From NCBI RefSeq assembly GCF_001625695.1, contig NZ_AUXY01000061.1, positions 1 through 64,000 on the forward strand: 64,000 nt of DNA. Reading direction: 5' to 3'. Shown in pieces: positions 1 through 8,765 of the stretch. Position 1 is the first letter of the stretch. Each line of letters opens with the position of its first letter. The stretch is from Pseudoalteromonas luteoviolacea H33-S (GTDB taxonomy: Bacteria > Pseudomonadota > Gammaproteobacteria > Enterobacterales > Alteromonadaceae). Position numbers and translations under genes: made by a program. Under the pieces are notes generated by a model. It was not told the DNA's origin. It was given only the letters and a program-made list of their open reading frames with translations, and did not search any database.

Positions 1-18
1 ATCCCTATCTCTCCGCCA
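1..18 (+). tRNA. tRNA-Ser 3' end (partial, cut by window edge)
   Basis: The first 18 bases are identical to the last 18 bases of the complete tRNA-Ser at 62-152: the end of the T arm, the acceptor strand TCTCTCC, the discriminator G and the encoded CCA. The gene therefore starts before the window. Only 43 bases separate the two genes, so they are probably cotranscribed as a tandem pair. The isoacceptor of this copy cannot be read because its anticodon lies outside the window. Confidence 0.85.
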
Positions 19-61
19 CTACAATAAACATCACGTTTAAAATGTGTTGTTTTACAAACTT

Positions 62-152
62 GGAGAGATGGCTGAGTGGTTGAAAGCACCGGTCTTGAAA
101 ACCGGCATACGTTAATAGCGTATCTAGGGTTCAAATCCCTATCTCTCCGCCA
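62..152 (+). tRNA. tRNA-Ser(UGA)
   Basis: This is a complete class II tRNA of 91 nt with CCA encoded. The acceptor strand GGAGAGA at 62-68 pairs with TCTCTCC at 142-148, and G149 is the discriminator base. The anticodon stem CCGGT/ACCGG encloses the loop CTTGAAA with anticodon TGA at 96-98, which reads UCA-type serine codons. A long variable arm (about 108-124) and the T loop GTTCAAATC are visible. A rho-independent terminator follows directly, so this is the last gene of the tRNA transcript. Confidence 0.97.
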
Positions 153-156
153 TATT

Positions 157-187
157 AAGCCCAAGCTAAGTTAGCTTGGGCTTTTTT
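157..187 (+). terminator. Rho-independent terminator after tRNA-Ser
   Basis: AAGCCCAAGCTAA and its near-perfect complement TTAGCTTGGGCTT form a stable hairpin followed by a run of six T. It lies 5 nt after the tRNA CCA end and closes the tRNA operon. Confidence 0.92.
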
Positions 188-299
188 ACTTTCAAAATAT
201 ATTTAGCTTAATTTAGTAGTATGCGACCAAAGTCTTATTGATGGGATTTCACTAACAAAGAAGACTTCACTAACGACATATTCTTGTAAGGAATTTGAA

Positions 300-662
300 A
301 TGAAAAAAGTCGCAACTGCAATTGGCGTTTCAATGTTATCGCCTCTTATCATTGGCAGCGTATTAGGTGCATACTTTTATATTTCGACAGGACAAGGGCA
401 GCTTTTTTTTCAGCTGCTAACCACTGCGATTTCAAATGCACATATTGTGGGTATGGTCATGGCGTTATGTGTTTTACCGGCGTATTTATTTTTGTATAAA
501 CGCGACAAGCTATCGTATTCGGCCTTAACAACAACAGCTCTACTAGGCGGAACTGCATTTACTTACGTGCTTGCAGTCTCTACGGGGCCAATACTCATTG
601 CAAATGCGGTTATGAGTGCGTTTGCATCCGCACTTTTTTTATACAGTCTCAGAAGGCAATAA
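300..662 (+). CDS. Small hydrophobic integral membrane protein, unknown family
   Basis: A 120-residue protein that I do not recognise. It has about four hydrophobic segments (roughly residues 8-28, 42-66, 74-95 and 97-115) separated by short polar turns such as KRDK near 68-71, so it should be an inner-membrane protein with four helices. The start is an ATG preceded by AAGGAATTTGAA, a reasonable ribosome binding site. It stands alone between the tRNA terminator and msrC with its own upstream region of about 110 bases. No catalytic or transport signature is visible. It resembles the many small four-helix membrane proteins of Alteromonadales whose function is unknown. Confidence 0.75.
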   Translation: MKKVATAIGVSMLSPLIIGSVLGAYFYISTGQGQLFFQLLTTAISNAHIVGMVMALCVLPAYLFLYKRDKLSYSALTTTALLGGTAFTYVLAVSTGPILIANAVMSAFASALFLYSLRRQ

Positions 663-798
663 CATTTCCTTTGAGTGTAAATTGAACAGTTGCAGTTAGA
701 TTGAGGATAAATTGGGACTTTTTCCTCTGAAAAGGTTTCATTTATTGGCTTGAAAGAGTACCTTTACTGTTTATATGTAAGAATGTTCAGTATTAATA

Positions 799-1257
799 AT
801 GCAAAAGCAAAAATTTTATGAGCTGTTAAATCAACAGGCAAAAGGGTTAATTGAAGGCGAGCACAACCACATTGCTAATATGGCGAATTTAAGTGCCTTG
901 CTGTTTACCAACATGGAAGATATTAACTGGTCTGGTTTTTATCTTATGGATGGTGACAATGAACTCGTATTAGGCCCATTCCAAGGTAATCCTGCATGTA
1001 TTCGTATTCCGGTTGGTAAAGGCGTTTGTGGCACCGCAGTGTCAGAGGCTAAAACTCAACTAGTTGAAGATGTGCATGCCTTTGCAGGTCATATTGCATG
1101 TGATGCGGCGTCTAACTCTGAAATTGTAATACCTATATATAAGCAGGGTAAAATATTTGCTGTGCTGGACATTGACAGCCCTAGTTTGGCAAGGTTTGAT
1201 GAACAAGATAAACTGGGCTTAGAGGCGTTAGTTAAAAGCTTCGAGGAAACACTTTAA
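799..1257 (+). CDS. msrC: Free methionine-(R)-sulfoxide reductase (GAF domain)
   Basis: A 152-residue single GAF-domain protein of the fRMsr (MsrC/YebR) family, which reduces free L-methionine-R-sulfoxide in the cytoplasm using thioredoxin or a similar donor. The three cysteines that define the family are present at C67, C77 and C101, in the contexts NPACIRIP, GKGVCGTA and HIACDAAS, so both catalytic and resolving cysteines are retained. The motif NWSGFYLM near 43-50 is typical of the family. In E. coli msrC also lies beside proQ and prc, and the same neighbourhood is seen here. It is separated by one base from the next small gene, so the two are probably cotranscribed. Confidence 0.93.
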   Translation: MQKQKFYELLNQQAKGLIEGEHNHIANMANLSALLFTNMEDINWSGFYLMDGDNELVLGPFQGNPACIRIPVGKGVCGTAVSEAKTQLVEDVHAFAGHIACDAASNSEIVIPIYKQGKIFAVLDIDSPSLARFDEQDKLGLEALVKSFEETL

Positions 1258-1258
1258 A

Positions 1259-1537
1259 ATGAAAGATATGCTTAATGTACAAGACTACTTGTTCTCTAAT
1301 TTTGATGTTGGGGACTGGGAAGGTGACGAAGAGCAAGTAGCAGAAACGCTCAACGAGCTTATCCATTTCGCTTGGGAAAGATTACCGGAAGATCTTGGAA
1401 GTGAGCAAATTGATCAAATTATTAATGGTATTTGGGAACATCTGCGCGGTGACATGGCTTTAATTGAAACCGAATTGGATGAACTCTTAGACTGGGTTAC
1501 ACACTATATTAACTCATCACTTGATGAAGATATTTAA
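1259..1537 (+). CDS. Small acidic protein of unknown function in msrC-proQ operon
   Basis: A 92-residue, strongly acidic protein (many D and E, few K and R) with no recognisable motif, signal peptide or membrane segment. It is predicted to be largely helical, with recurring tryptophans (WEGDEEQ, WERL, WEHL, DWV). Its ATG follows the msrC stop after one base, and proQ starts 12 bases after its stop, which argues for a real translated gene in one operon. A small acidic partner of the basic RNA chaperone ProQ, or a nucleic-acid mimic, is conceivable from charge and position only. I have no family match. Confidence 0.75.
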   Translation: MKDMLNVQDYLFSNFDVGDWEGDEEQVAETLNELIHFAWERLPEDLGSEQIDQIINGIWEHLRGDMALIETELDELLDWVTHYINSSLDEDI

Positions 1538-1549
1538 ATAGGTTTAGAC

Positions 1550-2200
1550 ATGGAAACCACAAACAAGCTAAAAGATATTAATGAGGTTCTGGAGTTTTTA
1601 TACTCAGAGTTCCCTCAGTGTTTTAAACAAAAGGATGGTATAAAGCCACTTAAGGTCGGGATCTTTAAAGATATTGCTGAGAAGATCGAAGGCTCTGATA
1701 AAGTGAGCAAAACACAAGTAAGACAAGCTTTAAGAAAGTACACGTCAAGCTGGCGCTACTTAGAAGCGGTGACTAAAAATGAGTTTCGTGTCGATTTAGA
1801 AGGTGGTCAAGCTGAGAAAGTTGAGCAAGAGCACGTTGAGCACGCACAAAAAGCATTAGAAGAAAGCCGTGCGAAAATGGCTAAGCGCAAGAAGCAGCAA
1901 AGACCTCGCAACGACGGTGACACAAAGTCTTACAAATCAAAAGGGCCTGGCCAAGCACGCCATGCTAACAAAAAGCCTAGAGTTAATAAGAAACCAGCTC
2001 AACAACAGCAGCGCAGAAGCTCTGGAAAAGTTGAACCTCTTCCTGCAAATGAGGTCAAGGTTAATAACAAAGTAAAAGTTAAACTTGGTCAAGCGCTAGT
2101 TAACGCAACGATTACTGAAGTCAATAAAGACGAGGTACATGTTGAACTTGTAACTGGTATGCAGGTTAAGACAAAGGCTGATAGTCTATTTATTCTATAA
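1550..2200 (+). CDS. proQ: RNA chaperone ProQ
   Basis: A 216-residue ProQ/FinO-family RNA-binding protein that stabilises small RNAs and mRNAs and binds their 3' terminator hairpins. Three parts are visible. The N-terminal FinO domain (about 10-115) has FKDIAEKI and VRQALRKYTSSWRYL-type sequence. A very basic, disordered linker (about 105-165) is rich in K, R, Q and N. The C-terminal Tudor-like domain (about 168-216) includes VKVNNKVKVKLG and VTGMQVKTKADSLFIL. The length is close to E. coli ProQ (232). It lies immediately upstream of prc, as in E. coli, with only 10 bases between them. Confidence 0.96.
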   Translation: METTNKLKDINEVLEFLYSEFPQCFKQKDGIKPLKVGIFKDIAEKIEGSDKVSKTQVRQALRKYTSSWRYLEAVTKNEFRVDLEGGQAEKVEQEHVEHAQKALEESRAKMAKRKKQQRPRNDGDTKSYKSKGPGQARHANKKPRVNKKPAQQQQRRSSGKVEPLPANEVKVNNKVKVKLGQALVNATITEVNKDEVHVELVTGMQVKTKADSLFIL

Positions 2201-2210
2201 GGAGTAGTGT

Positions 2211-4241
2211 ATGAGTAAAAATTTACCACTCATTGGGGCAGTTGCATTGTTTGTTGCAAACACGTGTTTTGCAGCTAATAGCGTTGTAACAGAAAAAGAC
2301 ATACCTGTGCTAAAACCTGAATTACAGCACGCAACAGCTACGAAAAGAGTGACAGATAAATTTACTCAGAACCACTACAAACGTTTTAAACTGAATTCAA
2401 CATTGTCAGAAGAAATTTTTGATAGATATGTAGAAACCTTAGACTACAACAAGTCTATTTTTTTGCAGTCGGATGTTGATGGTTTTGAACAACATAAAGC
2501 AAAGTTTGATGAAGCCCTAGCTGATGGTAAGTTAGACTTTGCTTTTGAAATGTTCAATGTGAGCTTACAGAGACGGTTTGAGCGATTCCAATATGCCATT
2601 TCTTTATTAGATAAAGAGATGAAATTTGATACGCCAGATGCGTTTTACTTTGACCGTGAAGAGGTCGTTTTTGCTAAAGACCAAGCGGAACTCAATGAGT
2701 TTTGGCGCCAAAGAGTCAAATCTGATGCCTTGCGATTAAAGCTAACGGGTAAGGATTGGGAAGGCATAAAAGAGATTTTAACTAAGCGCTACAAAAACGC
2801 TCAAAAGCGATTAGTTCAAACCAATAGTGAAGATGCATATCAAATTGTTATGAATGCATTCGCTAGAAGCATCGAAGCACACACATCTTACCTTTCTCCT
2901 CGTAGAGCTGAGCAATTTAAGATGGATATGGACCTTGAACTTGAAGGGATCGGTGCTGTATTAAGCTACGATGAAGATTACACTGTTATTCGCAGCTTGG
3001 TTCCAGGTGGGCCTGCTGATAAAACGGAACAGATAAAAGCAGACGACAAAATCATAGGGGTAGCCCAAGATGGTGAAGAGTTTGTAGATGTTATCGGCTG
3101 GAGACTAGATGACGTGGTCGATCTGATAAAAGGACCAAAAGGCACTAAAGTCAGATTGCAATACCTTAAAGGAAGCGATTCACACGGTACTCCGAAAGTT
3201 GTTGAAATAATTAGAGACAAGATCAGGTTAGAAGATCGCGCCGCTAAGTCGTCAGTCTTTGAAGCGCAGTACTCTGATTTAACGAGTAAGATAGGTGTAA
3301 TTGAAATACCTAGTTTCTATAACAACCTTTCTGAGGATGTTCTTAAAGAAATCAACTCCCTCAAAGCAGAGAAAGTTGACGGTATTATTATTGACCTTAG
3401 ACAGAATGGTGGTGGCTCACTTTACGAAGCTAAGAAGCTGTCTGGACTGTTTATTGATAAAGGGCCAATCGTACAAATTCACACTGCGCAAAATCGTTTA
3501 GACGTACAAAAAGATCAAGACGGTAAAACATATTACAGCGGCCCGATGACAGTGTTAGTTGACCGCTATAGTGCTTCAGCATCTGAGATTTTTGCAGCTG
3601 CAATGCAAGATTATGGCCGTGCAATTGTTATTGGTGAGCAAACATTCGGTAAAGGTACTGTGCAGCAACATAAAGGGCTGAGAAGAACTTACGATTTGTT
3701 CGAAAACCCACTTGGTAGCATTACCTACACAATTGCTAAGTTTTATAGAATAAATGGTGGCAGTACTCAGAATAAAGGTGTGATCCCAGATATTTTATTG
3801 CCGTCTTTTATTGAGCCAGAAGAGTGGGGCGAAAGCCAAGAAGATAACGCATTGCCGTGGGATAGCATTGCCCGTGCCAAGTACAATACCATTGATGATT
3901 TATCATCGGTGATTGCACATTTAAATGAAAAGCACACCAAGCGTATAGCTAAAGAGCCTGAGTTTTCATACGTTTACGCCGACATTAAACGTTATAAAGA
4001 TAAAGAAAACGAAGTATCAATTTCATTAGTCGAAGCGCAAAGAAAGAAAGAGCGTGAGGAAAGAGATCAAAGAGCGCTTGCCAGAACCAATGAACGTTTG
4101 AAGCGTTTAGGCCTAGAGGCAATCAAAGATTTGGATGATGCACCTGACGTTATTTCGGAGCTAGACCCCTATTTGGAAGAAACAGCACTAATCACTCAAG
4201 ATATGATTAACTTTGGTAAGATTGTAAAGAACGATATTTAA
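2211..4241 (+). CDS. prc: Tail-specific carboxy-terminal protease Prc (Tsp)
   Basis: A 676-residue periplasmic S41 serine protease that degrades proteins with nonpolar C termini, including ssrA-tagged proteins, and takes part in murein hydrolase turnover. It has an N-terminal signal peptide ending near TCFA, a helical N-terminal domain, a PDZ domain (about 240-330) and the S41 protease core. The Ser-Lys dyad is S456 in SASASE and K481 in TFGKGTVQQ, with the same 25-residue spacing as E. coli Prc, and the C-terminal DUF3340-type region is charged and helical. The ATG is preceded by AAGGAGTAGTGT. It ends the msrC-proQ-prc operon before a strong terminator. Confidence 0.97.
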   Translation: MSKNLPLIGAVALFVANTCFAANSVVTEKDIPVLKPELQHATATKRVTDKFTQNHYKRFKLNSTLSEEIFDRYVETLDYNKSIFLQSDVDGFEQHKAKFDEALADGKLDFAFEMFNVSLQRRFERFQYAISLLDKEMKFDTPDAFYFDREEVVFAKDQAELNEFWRQRVKSDALRLKLTGKDWEGIKEILTKRYKNAQKRLVQTNSEDAYQIVMNAFARSIEAHTSYLSPRRAEQFKMDMDLELEGIGAVLSYDEDYTVIRSLVPGGPADKTEQIKADDKIIGVAQDGEEFVDVIGWRLDDVVDLIKGPKGTKVRLQYLKGSDSHGTPKVVEIIRDKIRLEDRAAKSSVFEAQYSDLTSKIGVIEIPSFYNNLSEDVLKEINSLKAEKVDGIIIDLRQNGGGSLYEAKKLSGLFIDKGPIVQIHTAQNRLDVQKDQDGKTYYSGPMTVLVDRYSASASEIFAAAMQDYGRAIVIGEQTFGKGTVQQHKGLRRTYDLFENPLGSITYTIAKFYRINGGSTQNKGVIPDILLPSFIEPEEWGESQEDNALPWDSIARAKYNTIDDLSSVIAHLNEKHTKRIAKEPEFSYVYADIKRYKDKENEVSISLVEAQRKKEREERDQRALARTNERLKRLGLEAIKDLDDAPDVISELDPYLEETALITQDMINFGKIVKNDI

Positions 4242-4263
4242 ACCTATTTAATGGTTTGGTATT

Positions 4264-4295
4264 ACGAAAAAAGGCGCAACAGCGCCTTTTTTCGT
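4264..4295 (+). terminator. Terminator after prc
   Basis: A perfect GGCGC...GCGCC stem flanked by A-run and T-run (ACGAAAAAAGGCGC / GCGCCTTTTTTCGT) can work in both directions. It lies 22 bases after the prc stop and separates the prc operon from the nhaC leader. Confidence 0.93.
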
Positions 4296-4353
4296 TACTC
4301 CTGAACGCAAATTTGTTATTATCGTCAGCCGCAACAAGACAACATAGACTATG

Positions 4354-4423
4354 TTTATCAATCCGTCTTGATAATCGATACTGACAAGTACGGGTTTAAT
4401 TATTATCAAACCGGATTGGTAAA
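4354..4423 (+). promoter_or_regulatory. Large near-perfect inverted repeat in the nhaC leader
   Basis: Bases 4354-4375 pair with 4402-4423 to give a 22-bp stem with one internal 2-nt mismatch (and one G-T pair). A 26-nt apical region contains its own small stem, TACT-GACA-AGTA. There is no T-run after it, so it is not a simple terminator. Two smaller hairpins follow: GAGT/ACTC at 4425-4438, and CGCAC/GTGCG at 4454-4471, whose last base touches the Shine-Dalgarno GAGGGG. The arrangement suggests a structured 5' leader controlling the antiporter gene. Its class and any ligand are unknown; an operator or a palindromic repeat element is the alternative. Confidence 0.6.
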
Positions 4424-4485
4424 AGAGTGAAAATACTCGGTCAAATAATAATACGCACCAAAATGAGTGCGAGGGGTACATAAAT

Positions 4486-5934
4486 TTGAAACAACCAAAA
4501 ACAGCATCTTCGTGGGATGCTTTTATACCAATTATTGTATTGGTCAGCTTATTAGGCGCCGCTGTTTATCTTTATGGTGACAGTTCATCGTCTGGTCCAA
4601 ACCAAATCGCGTTATTGTTCGCAACGTTTACAGCGGCACTAATCGGCTTAAAAAATGGCTTCACATGGAAAACGCTTGAAGAAGCGATGATCAAAGGTAT
4701 CACGATTTCGTTGGGTGCTATTTTGATCTTGCTCATGGTAGGCGCTTTAATCGGTACTTGGCTTTTATCTGGTACGGTCCCGACACTGATATATTATGGA
4801 TTGCAGATCATCAATCCGTCTTGGTTCTATGCCGCAAGCTGTTTAATCTGTGGTATTGTCGCCATGAGTATTGGCAGCTCTTGGACCACGGCCGCAACAA
4901 TTGGTGTGGCTTTGTTAGGCGTGGCCAACGGTTTAGGGCTCGACCCCGTTGTGACCGCGGGTGCCGTGATATCTGGCGCCTATTTTGGCGATAAACTCAG
5001 TCCGTTGTCAGAGACAACTAACCTAGCGCCAGCAGTGGCAGGCAGTGACCTGTTTGATCACATTCAGCATATGCTTTGGACTACGGTACCAAGTTTTGTT
5101 ATTGCCTTGATTATTTTCATTGTAATGGGCTTTAACGCTGATGTTGCAAGTGATGCGAGTAAAATTGATGCAATCAGCACGATTTTACAAGACAATTTTA
5201 ATATCAATATTTTGATGCTCGTCCCACTGGTTATTTTACTTGGCCTTGCAATTAAGAAGATGCCGGCATTTCCAGCGATATCAATTGGTGCTGTCGTCGG
5301 CGCTGTGTGGGCATTACTTTTCCAAGGTGATTTAATTGCAAGTCAAATAGATGCGTCTCAAGGTGAACTTGTTGGGCAGTTTAAGCTGATTTGGGCAACT
5401 TTTTTTGATGGGTTTAGTGTTCAAACTGGCGATGCAAAAATGGATGATTTACTCAGTGGTGGAGGTATGTCAAGCATGTTGACAACAACATGGTTGATCA
5501 TGACAGCCCTGATGTTCGGTGCCATCATGGAGAAAACAGGCTTACTAGAAGTTTTTGTTCGTAGTATTCTTCGCATAGCGAAAAGCACCGGCTCACTTAT
5601 TGCTTCAACAATAGCAACATGTTTTGGTACGAACCTTGTTGCAGCCGACCAATATATCGCGATTGTGGTCCCTGGTAGAATGTTCAAAGAAGAATACAAA
5701 AAGCGTGGTCTTCAGAGCGTTAATTTATCTAGGACGCTTGAAGATGGTGGAACGATTACTAGCCCGTTAATACCATGGAATACCTGTGGTGCATATATGC
5801 AAAGTGTACTATTGATTAACCCATTAGATTATGCAGTTTACGCTTTCTTCAATTTAATCAACCCGCTTTTAGCAATCGTTTATGGCTATCTTGGTGTCAA
5901 AGTCTTAAAGCTAAAACCAAGAGAACAAGATTAA
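4486..5934 (+). CDS. nhaC: Na+/H+ antiporter, NhaC family
   Basis: A 482-residue inner-membrane antiporter of the NhaC family (ion transporter superfamily), exchanging cytoplasmic Na+ for external H+. About 11-12 hydrophobic segments are seen. The strongest family marks are GAYFGDKLSPLSETTNLAPA, with D169 near the middle, and the C-terminal EDGGTITSPLIPWNTCG block. The start is TTG at 4486, chosen because GAGGGG lies 9 bases upstream and no better ATG exists. It is a single-gene unit between two terminators, with the structured leader described at 4354-4471. Some NhaC-family members exchange other substrates such as organic acids or amino acids, so strict Na+/H+ specificity is inferred. Confidence 0.92.
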   Translation: MKQPKTASSWDAFIPIIVLVSLLGAAVYLYGDSSSSGPNQIALLFATFTAALIGLKNGFTWKTLEEAMIKGITISLGAILILLMVGALIGTWLLSGTVPTLIYYGLQIINPSWFYAASCLICGIVAMSIGSSWTTAATIGVALLGVANGLGLDPVVTAGAVISGAYFGDKLSPLSETTNLAPAVAGSDLFDHIQHMLWTTVPSFVIALIIFIVMGFNADVASDASKIDAISTILQDNFNINILMLVPLVILLGLAIKKMPAFPAISIGAVVGAVWALLFQGDLIASQIDASQGELVGQFKLIWATFFDGFSVQTGDAKMDDLLSGGGMSSMLTTTWLIMTALMFGAIMEKTGLLEVFVRSILRIAKSTGSLIASTIATCFGTNLVAADQYIAIVVPGRMFKEEYKKRGLQSVNLSRTLEDGGTITSPLIPWNTCGAYMQSVLLINPLDYAVYAFFNLINPLLAIVYGYLGVKVLKLKPREQD

Positions 5935-5941
5935 AATAGGC

Positions 5942-5969
5942 AGGCTCCAAATACTGGGGCCTTTTTTAT
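5942..5969 (+). terminator. Terminator after nhaC
   Basis: AGGCTCC pairs with GGGGCCT (one G-T pair) around a 7-nt loop, followed by TTTTTT. It starts 8 bases after the nhaC stop. Confidence 0.85.
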
Positions 5970-6176
5970 TGTCTAAACAGTCAGATAACCCATCTAAACT
6001 TATTTGCAAGCTACATTTCCCTCATTTAATATTATAAAATCTCGTTTAACTTATGTATGTGTCCTTAATGGATGCATGTGTATATATATTAGACACTTGC
6101 ATGATTTAGGTAGCAAAGATTGGCGGATAGGTGGTGTTAATCATATTGCGCTATTTTATGCGATGAAGGAATTTTA

Positions 6177-8762
6177 ATGACACAAAAACCGCAAGCTAAA
6201 TTATTGGCAGATTATCAGCCACCAAGTCACCAAGTGGATCATATTGACCTCACATTTAACTTATCACCGTTAAAAACCCGTGTAATCGCAAAGTATGAAT
6301 TGCAAGCGAATGGTGCGCAACCATATGTTCAGCTTGATGGCGTTGATTTAACGCTTATTTCACTCAAAGTTGATGGCCAGCCACACTCTGATTTTACCCA
6401 GCTAGTTGATGGAATAAAGATCAACTCTGTGCCTGCATCCTTTTCCCTCGAAATAGAAACTGAGATTGCCCCTGAACAGAATACGTCACTTGAAGGGTTA
6501 TATCTTTCTGATGGTGCATATTGCACGCAGTGTGAAGCTGAAGGCTTTAGGAAAATAACCTACTTCTTCGATAGGCCTGACGTATTAGCGACTTATAAAG
6601 TTACCGTAATAGGGGATAAATCATTTCCGTTTTTACTTTCCAATGGTAATCAAGTTGATTCGGGAGAGCTAGAAGGTGGGCGACACTTCGTTGCTTGGGA
6701 AGACCCGTTTAAAAAGCCATCTTATCTATTTGCTCTGGTTGCAGGTGATTTTGATACCCTTGAAGATAAGTTTGTGACTAAAACAGGTCGTGAGGTTAAG
6801 CTGCAGTTATTCGTCGACAAGGGCAATTTATCAAAAGCCCCTCATGCGATGACGTCTCTGAAAAAGTCGATGCAATGGGATGAGGAGCGTTTCAATTTAG
6901 AATACGACCTTGATATCTACATGATTGTTGCAGTCGACTTCTTTAATATGGGCGCAATGGAAAACAAAGGTCTGAATGTTTTTAATAGTGCTTGTGTACT
7001 TGCTAATCAAGAAACAGCGACGGATAGAGATTATCACGTTATTGAATCCATTGTTGGTCATGAATACTTCCATAACTGGACCGGTAACCGTGTAACTTGC
7101 CGCGATTGGTTTCAGCTGAGTTTAAAAGAAGGTTTGACTGTTTTTAGAGATCAAGAGTTTAGCAGTGACTTAGGCTCTAGAGCATTAAACAGAATTGACG
7201 CTGTTAATGCGATGCGCACGCATCAGTTTGCAGAGGACGCGGGCCCTATGGCGCATCCTATCCGCCCTGAAAAAGTCATAGAGATGAATAACTTTTATAC
7301 GGTGACTGTTTACAATAAAGGCGCTGAAGTGATCCGCATGATGCATACCTTGCTTTCGGAGGAGGGCTTCCAGCGAGGTATGAAGTTATATTTCGAACGT
7401 CACGATGGTCAAGCTGTAACCTGCGATGATTTTGTTAATGCCATGGCTGATGCAACAAATACCGATCTGAGTCAGTTTAAATTGTGGTATCAACAATTTG
7501 GTACGCCAACACTACATGTTAAAACCAAATATGACGCACAAGCAAAAACATATCAAATAGATATCACCCAGACTCACGCAAAGAACGATCCGGTGACCGA
7601 GCCTCTACATATCCCCGTAGCGATTGAATTACTTGATGAAAATGGCAAAGCGATTGCTCTTAAGGGAGCACCTTTAAAGCAAGGTAAAGTACTAGAGTTA
7701 ACCGAAGAAAAGCAAACTTTTGTGTTTGAGGATATCGGTTCAGTACCAACTCCTGTTCTATTAGAGGACTTTTCTGCGCCGTGTTTACTTGAGTATGAAT
7801 ATTCCTTGTCTCAGCTGAGTCATATTGCAAAATATGCATCAAGCTATTATGCAAGATGGGAAGCGATGCAAATATTGTTTACTCAGCAAATACGCGCTTA
7901 TGTCGATTGTGAAGAAAATAATCAAACTATGTTTGGTGAGTTATCTTCTGTGCTAGAAAGCCTATTTGAAAATAAGCCAGATGATTTAGCAATTTTGGCT
8001 GAGTACATTTCAGTGCCAAACTTTGACACACTGTCAGGTGGTTACGATGTTGTGCCTGTAGATGCTTTATGCCAAGCAATTGAACGTCTTGAGCGACAAA
8101 TTGCAGACTTACTAGAAACTCAGTTAGCTGAATTCTATCAAAGTGTTAAGGACAGCGGTGGGTTAAGTGCTGAAGATGTGGCGATCAGAGCGCTACGTAA
8201 TAAGAGTCTCTATTATCTGTCACTCTCGACGGCCAATGTATCAGATTGGTTGAAAGAGCAGGCCAGCTCTTCGAATATGACAACTAAACTGGGTGGGTTA
8301 AAGAGTGCACTAAACGCTCAGCATCCACTGTCAACAGAATTAATGCAAGAGTTTGATACACAATGGAATCATGATCTACTTGTCATGGATAAATGGTTTG
8401 CACTGCACGCAACAAGTCAGTCAGATAAGTGCATAGACGTGATCCTATCATTGTATGAACACCCATGCTTTGATAAGTCCAACCCGAATAGAGTGAGATC
8501 TTTGGTTGGTACCTTTGCAAGGATGAATCCTAAACAATTCCATAGACCTGACGGTAAAGGCTATGAATTATTAGGTAACTTAATCGCTGAGCTTAATGAA
8601 CTTAATCCACAAAATGCATCAAGAATTATTACTCCACTCTTATCTTTTAAGCGGTTTGATGAAAGCCGACAACAAAAGATGCGAACACAACTTGAGCGTT
8701 TAGCAGGAATTTCAGACTTAAGTGATGATCTATATGAGAAAATTGATAGAGCATTAAACTGA
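6177..8762 (+). CDS. pepN: Aminopeptidase N (M1 zinc metallopeptidase)
   Basis: An 861-residue cytoplasmic M1 aminopeptidase that removes N-terminal residues from peptides in the last steps of protein turnover. The exopeptidase motif GAMEN is at 259-263. The zinc motif HEYFH is at 295-299 with the third ligand E318, positions almost the same as in E. coli PepN (870 residues). The N-terminal beta domain, the thermolysin-like catalytic core, the beta-sandwich and the long helical C-terminal domain follow in order. The ATG follows GAAGGAATTTTA. The DUF2835 gene begins 4 bases after the stop, an arrangement typical of marine gammaproteobacteria. Confidence 0.98.
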   Translation: MTQKPQAKLLADYQPPSHQVDHIDLTFNLSPLKTRVIAKYELQANGAQPYVQLDGVDLTLISLKVDGQPHSDFTQLVDGIKINSVPASFSLEIETEIAPEQNTSLEGLYLSDGAYCTQCEAEGFRKITYFFDRPDVLATYKVTVIGDKSFPFLLSNGNQVDSGELEGGRHFVAWEDPFKKPSYLFALVAGDFDTLEDKFVTKTGREVKLQLFVDKGNLSKAPHAMTSLKKSMQWDEERFNLEYDLDIYMIVAVDFFNMGAMENKGLNVFNSACVLANQETATDRDYHVIESIVGHEYFHNWTGNRVTCRDWFQLSLKEGLTVFRDQEFSSDLGSRALNRIDAVNAMRTHQFAEDAGPMAHPIRPEKVIEMNNFYTVTVYNKGAEVIRMMHTLLSEEGFQRGMKLYFERHDGQAVTCDDFVNAMADATNTDLSQFKLWYQQFGTPTLHVKTKYDAQAKTYQIDITQTHAKNDPVTEPLHIPVAIELLDENGKAIALKGAPLKQGKVLELTEEKQTFVFEDIGSVPTPVLLEDFSAPCLLEYEYSLSQLSHIAKYASSYYARWEAMQILFTQQIRAYVDCEENNQTMFGELSSVLESLFENKPDDLAILAEYISVPNFDTLSGGYDVVPVDALCQAIERLERQIADLLETQLAEFYQSVKDSGGLSAEDVAIRALRNKSLYYLSLSTANVSDWLKEQASSSNMTTKLGGLKSALNAQHPLSTELMQEFDTQWNHDLLVMDKWFALHATSQSDKCIDVILSLYEHPCFDKSNPNRVRSLVGTFARMNPKQFHRPDGKGYELLGNLIAELNELNPQNASRIITPLLSFKRFDESRQQKMRTQLERLAGISDLSDDLYEKIDRALN

Positions 8763-8765
8763 TAC

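Noticed and set aside
4248..4481. Minus-strand 77-residue reading frame between prc and nhaC
   Set aside because: It covers the prc terminator and the nhaC leader hairpins, has no ribosome binding site and reads as low-complexity hydrophobic sequence. It is a by-product of the structured leader.
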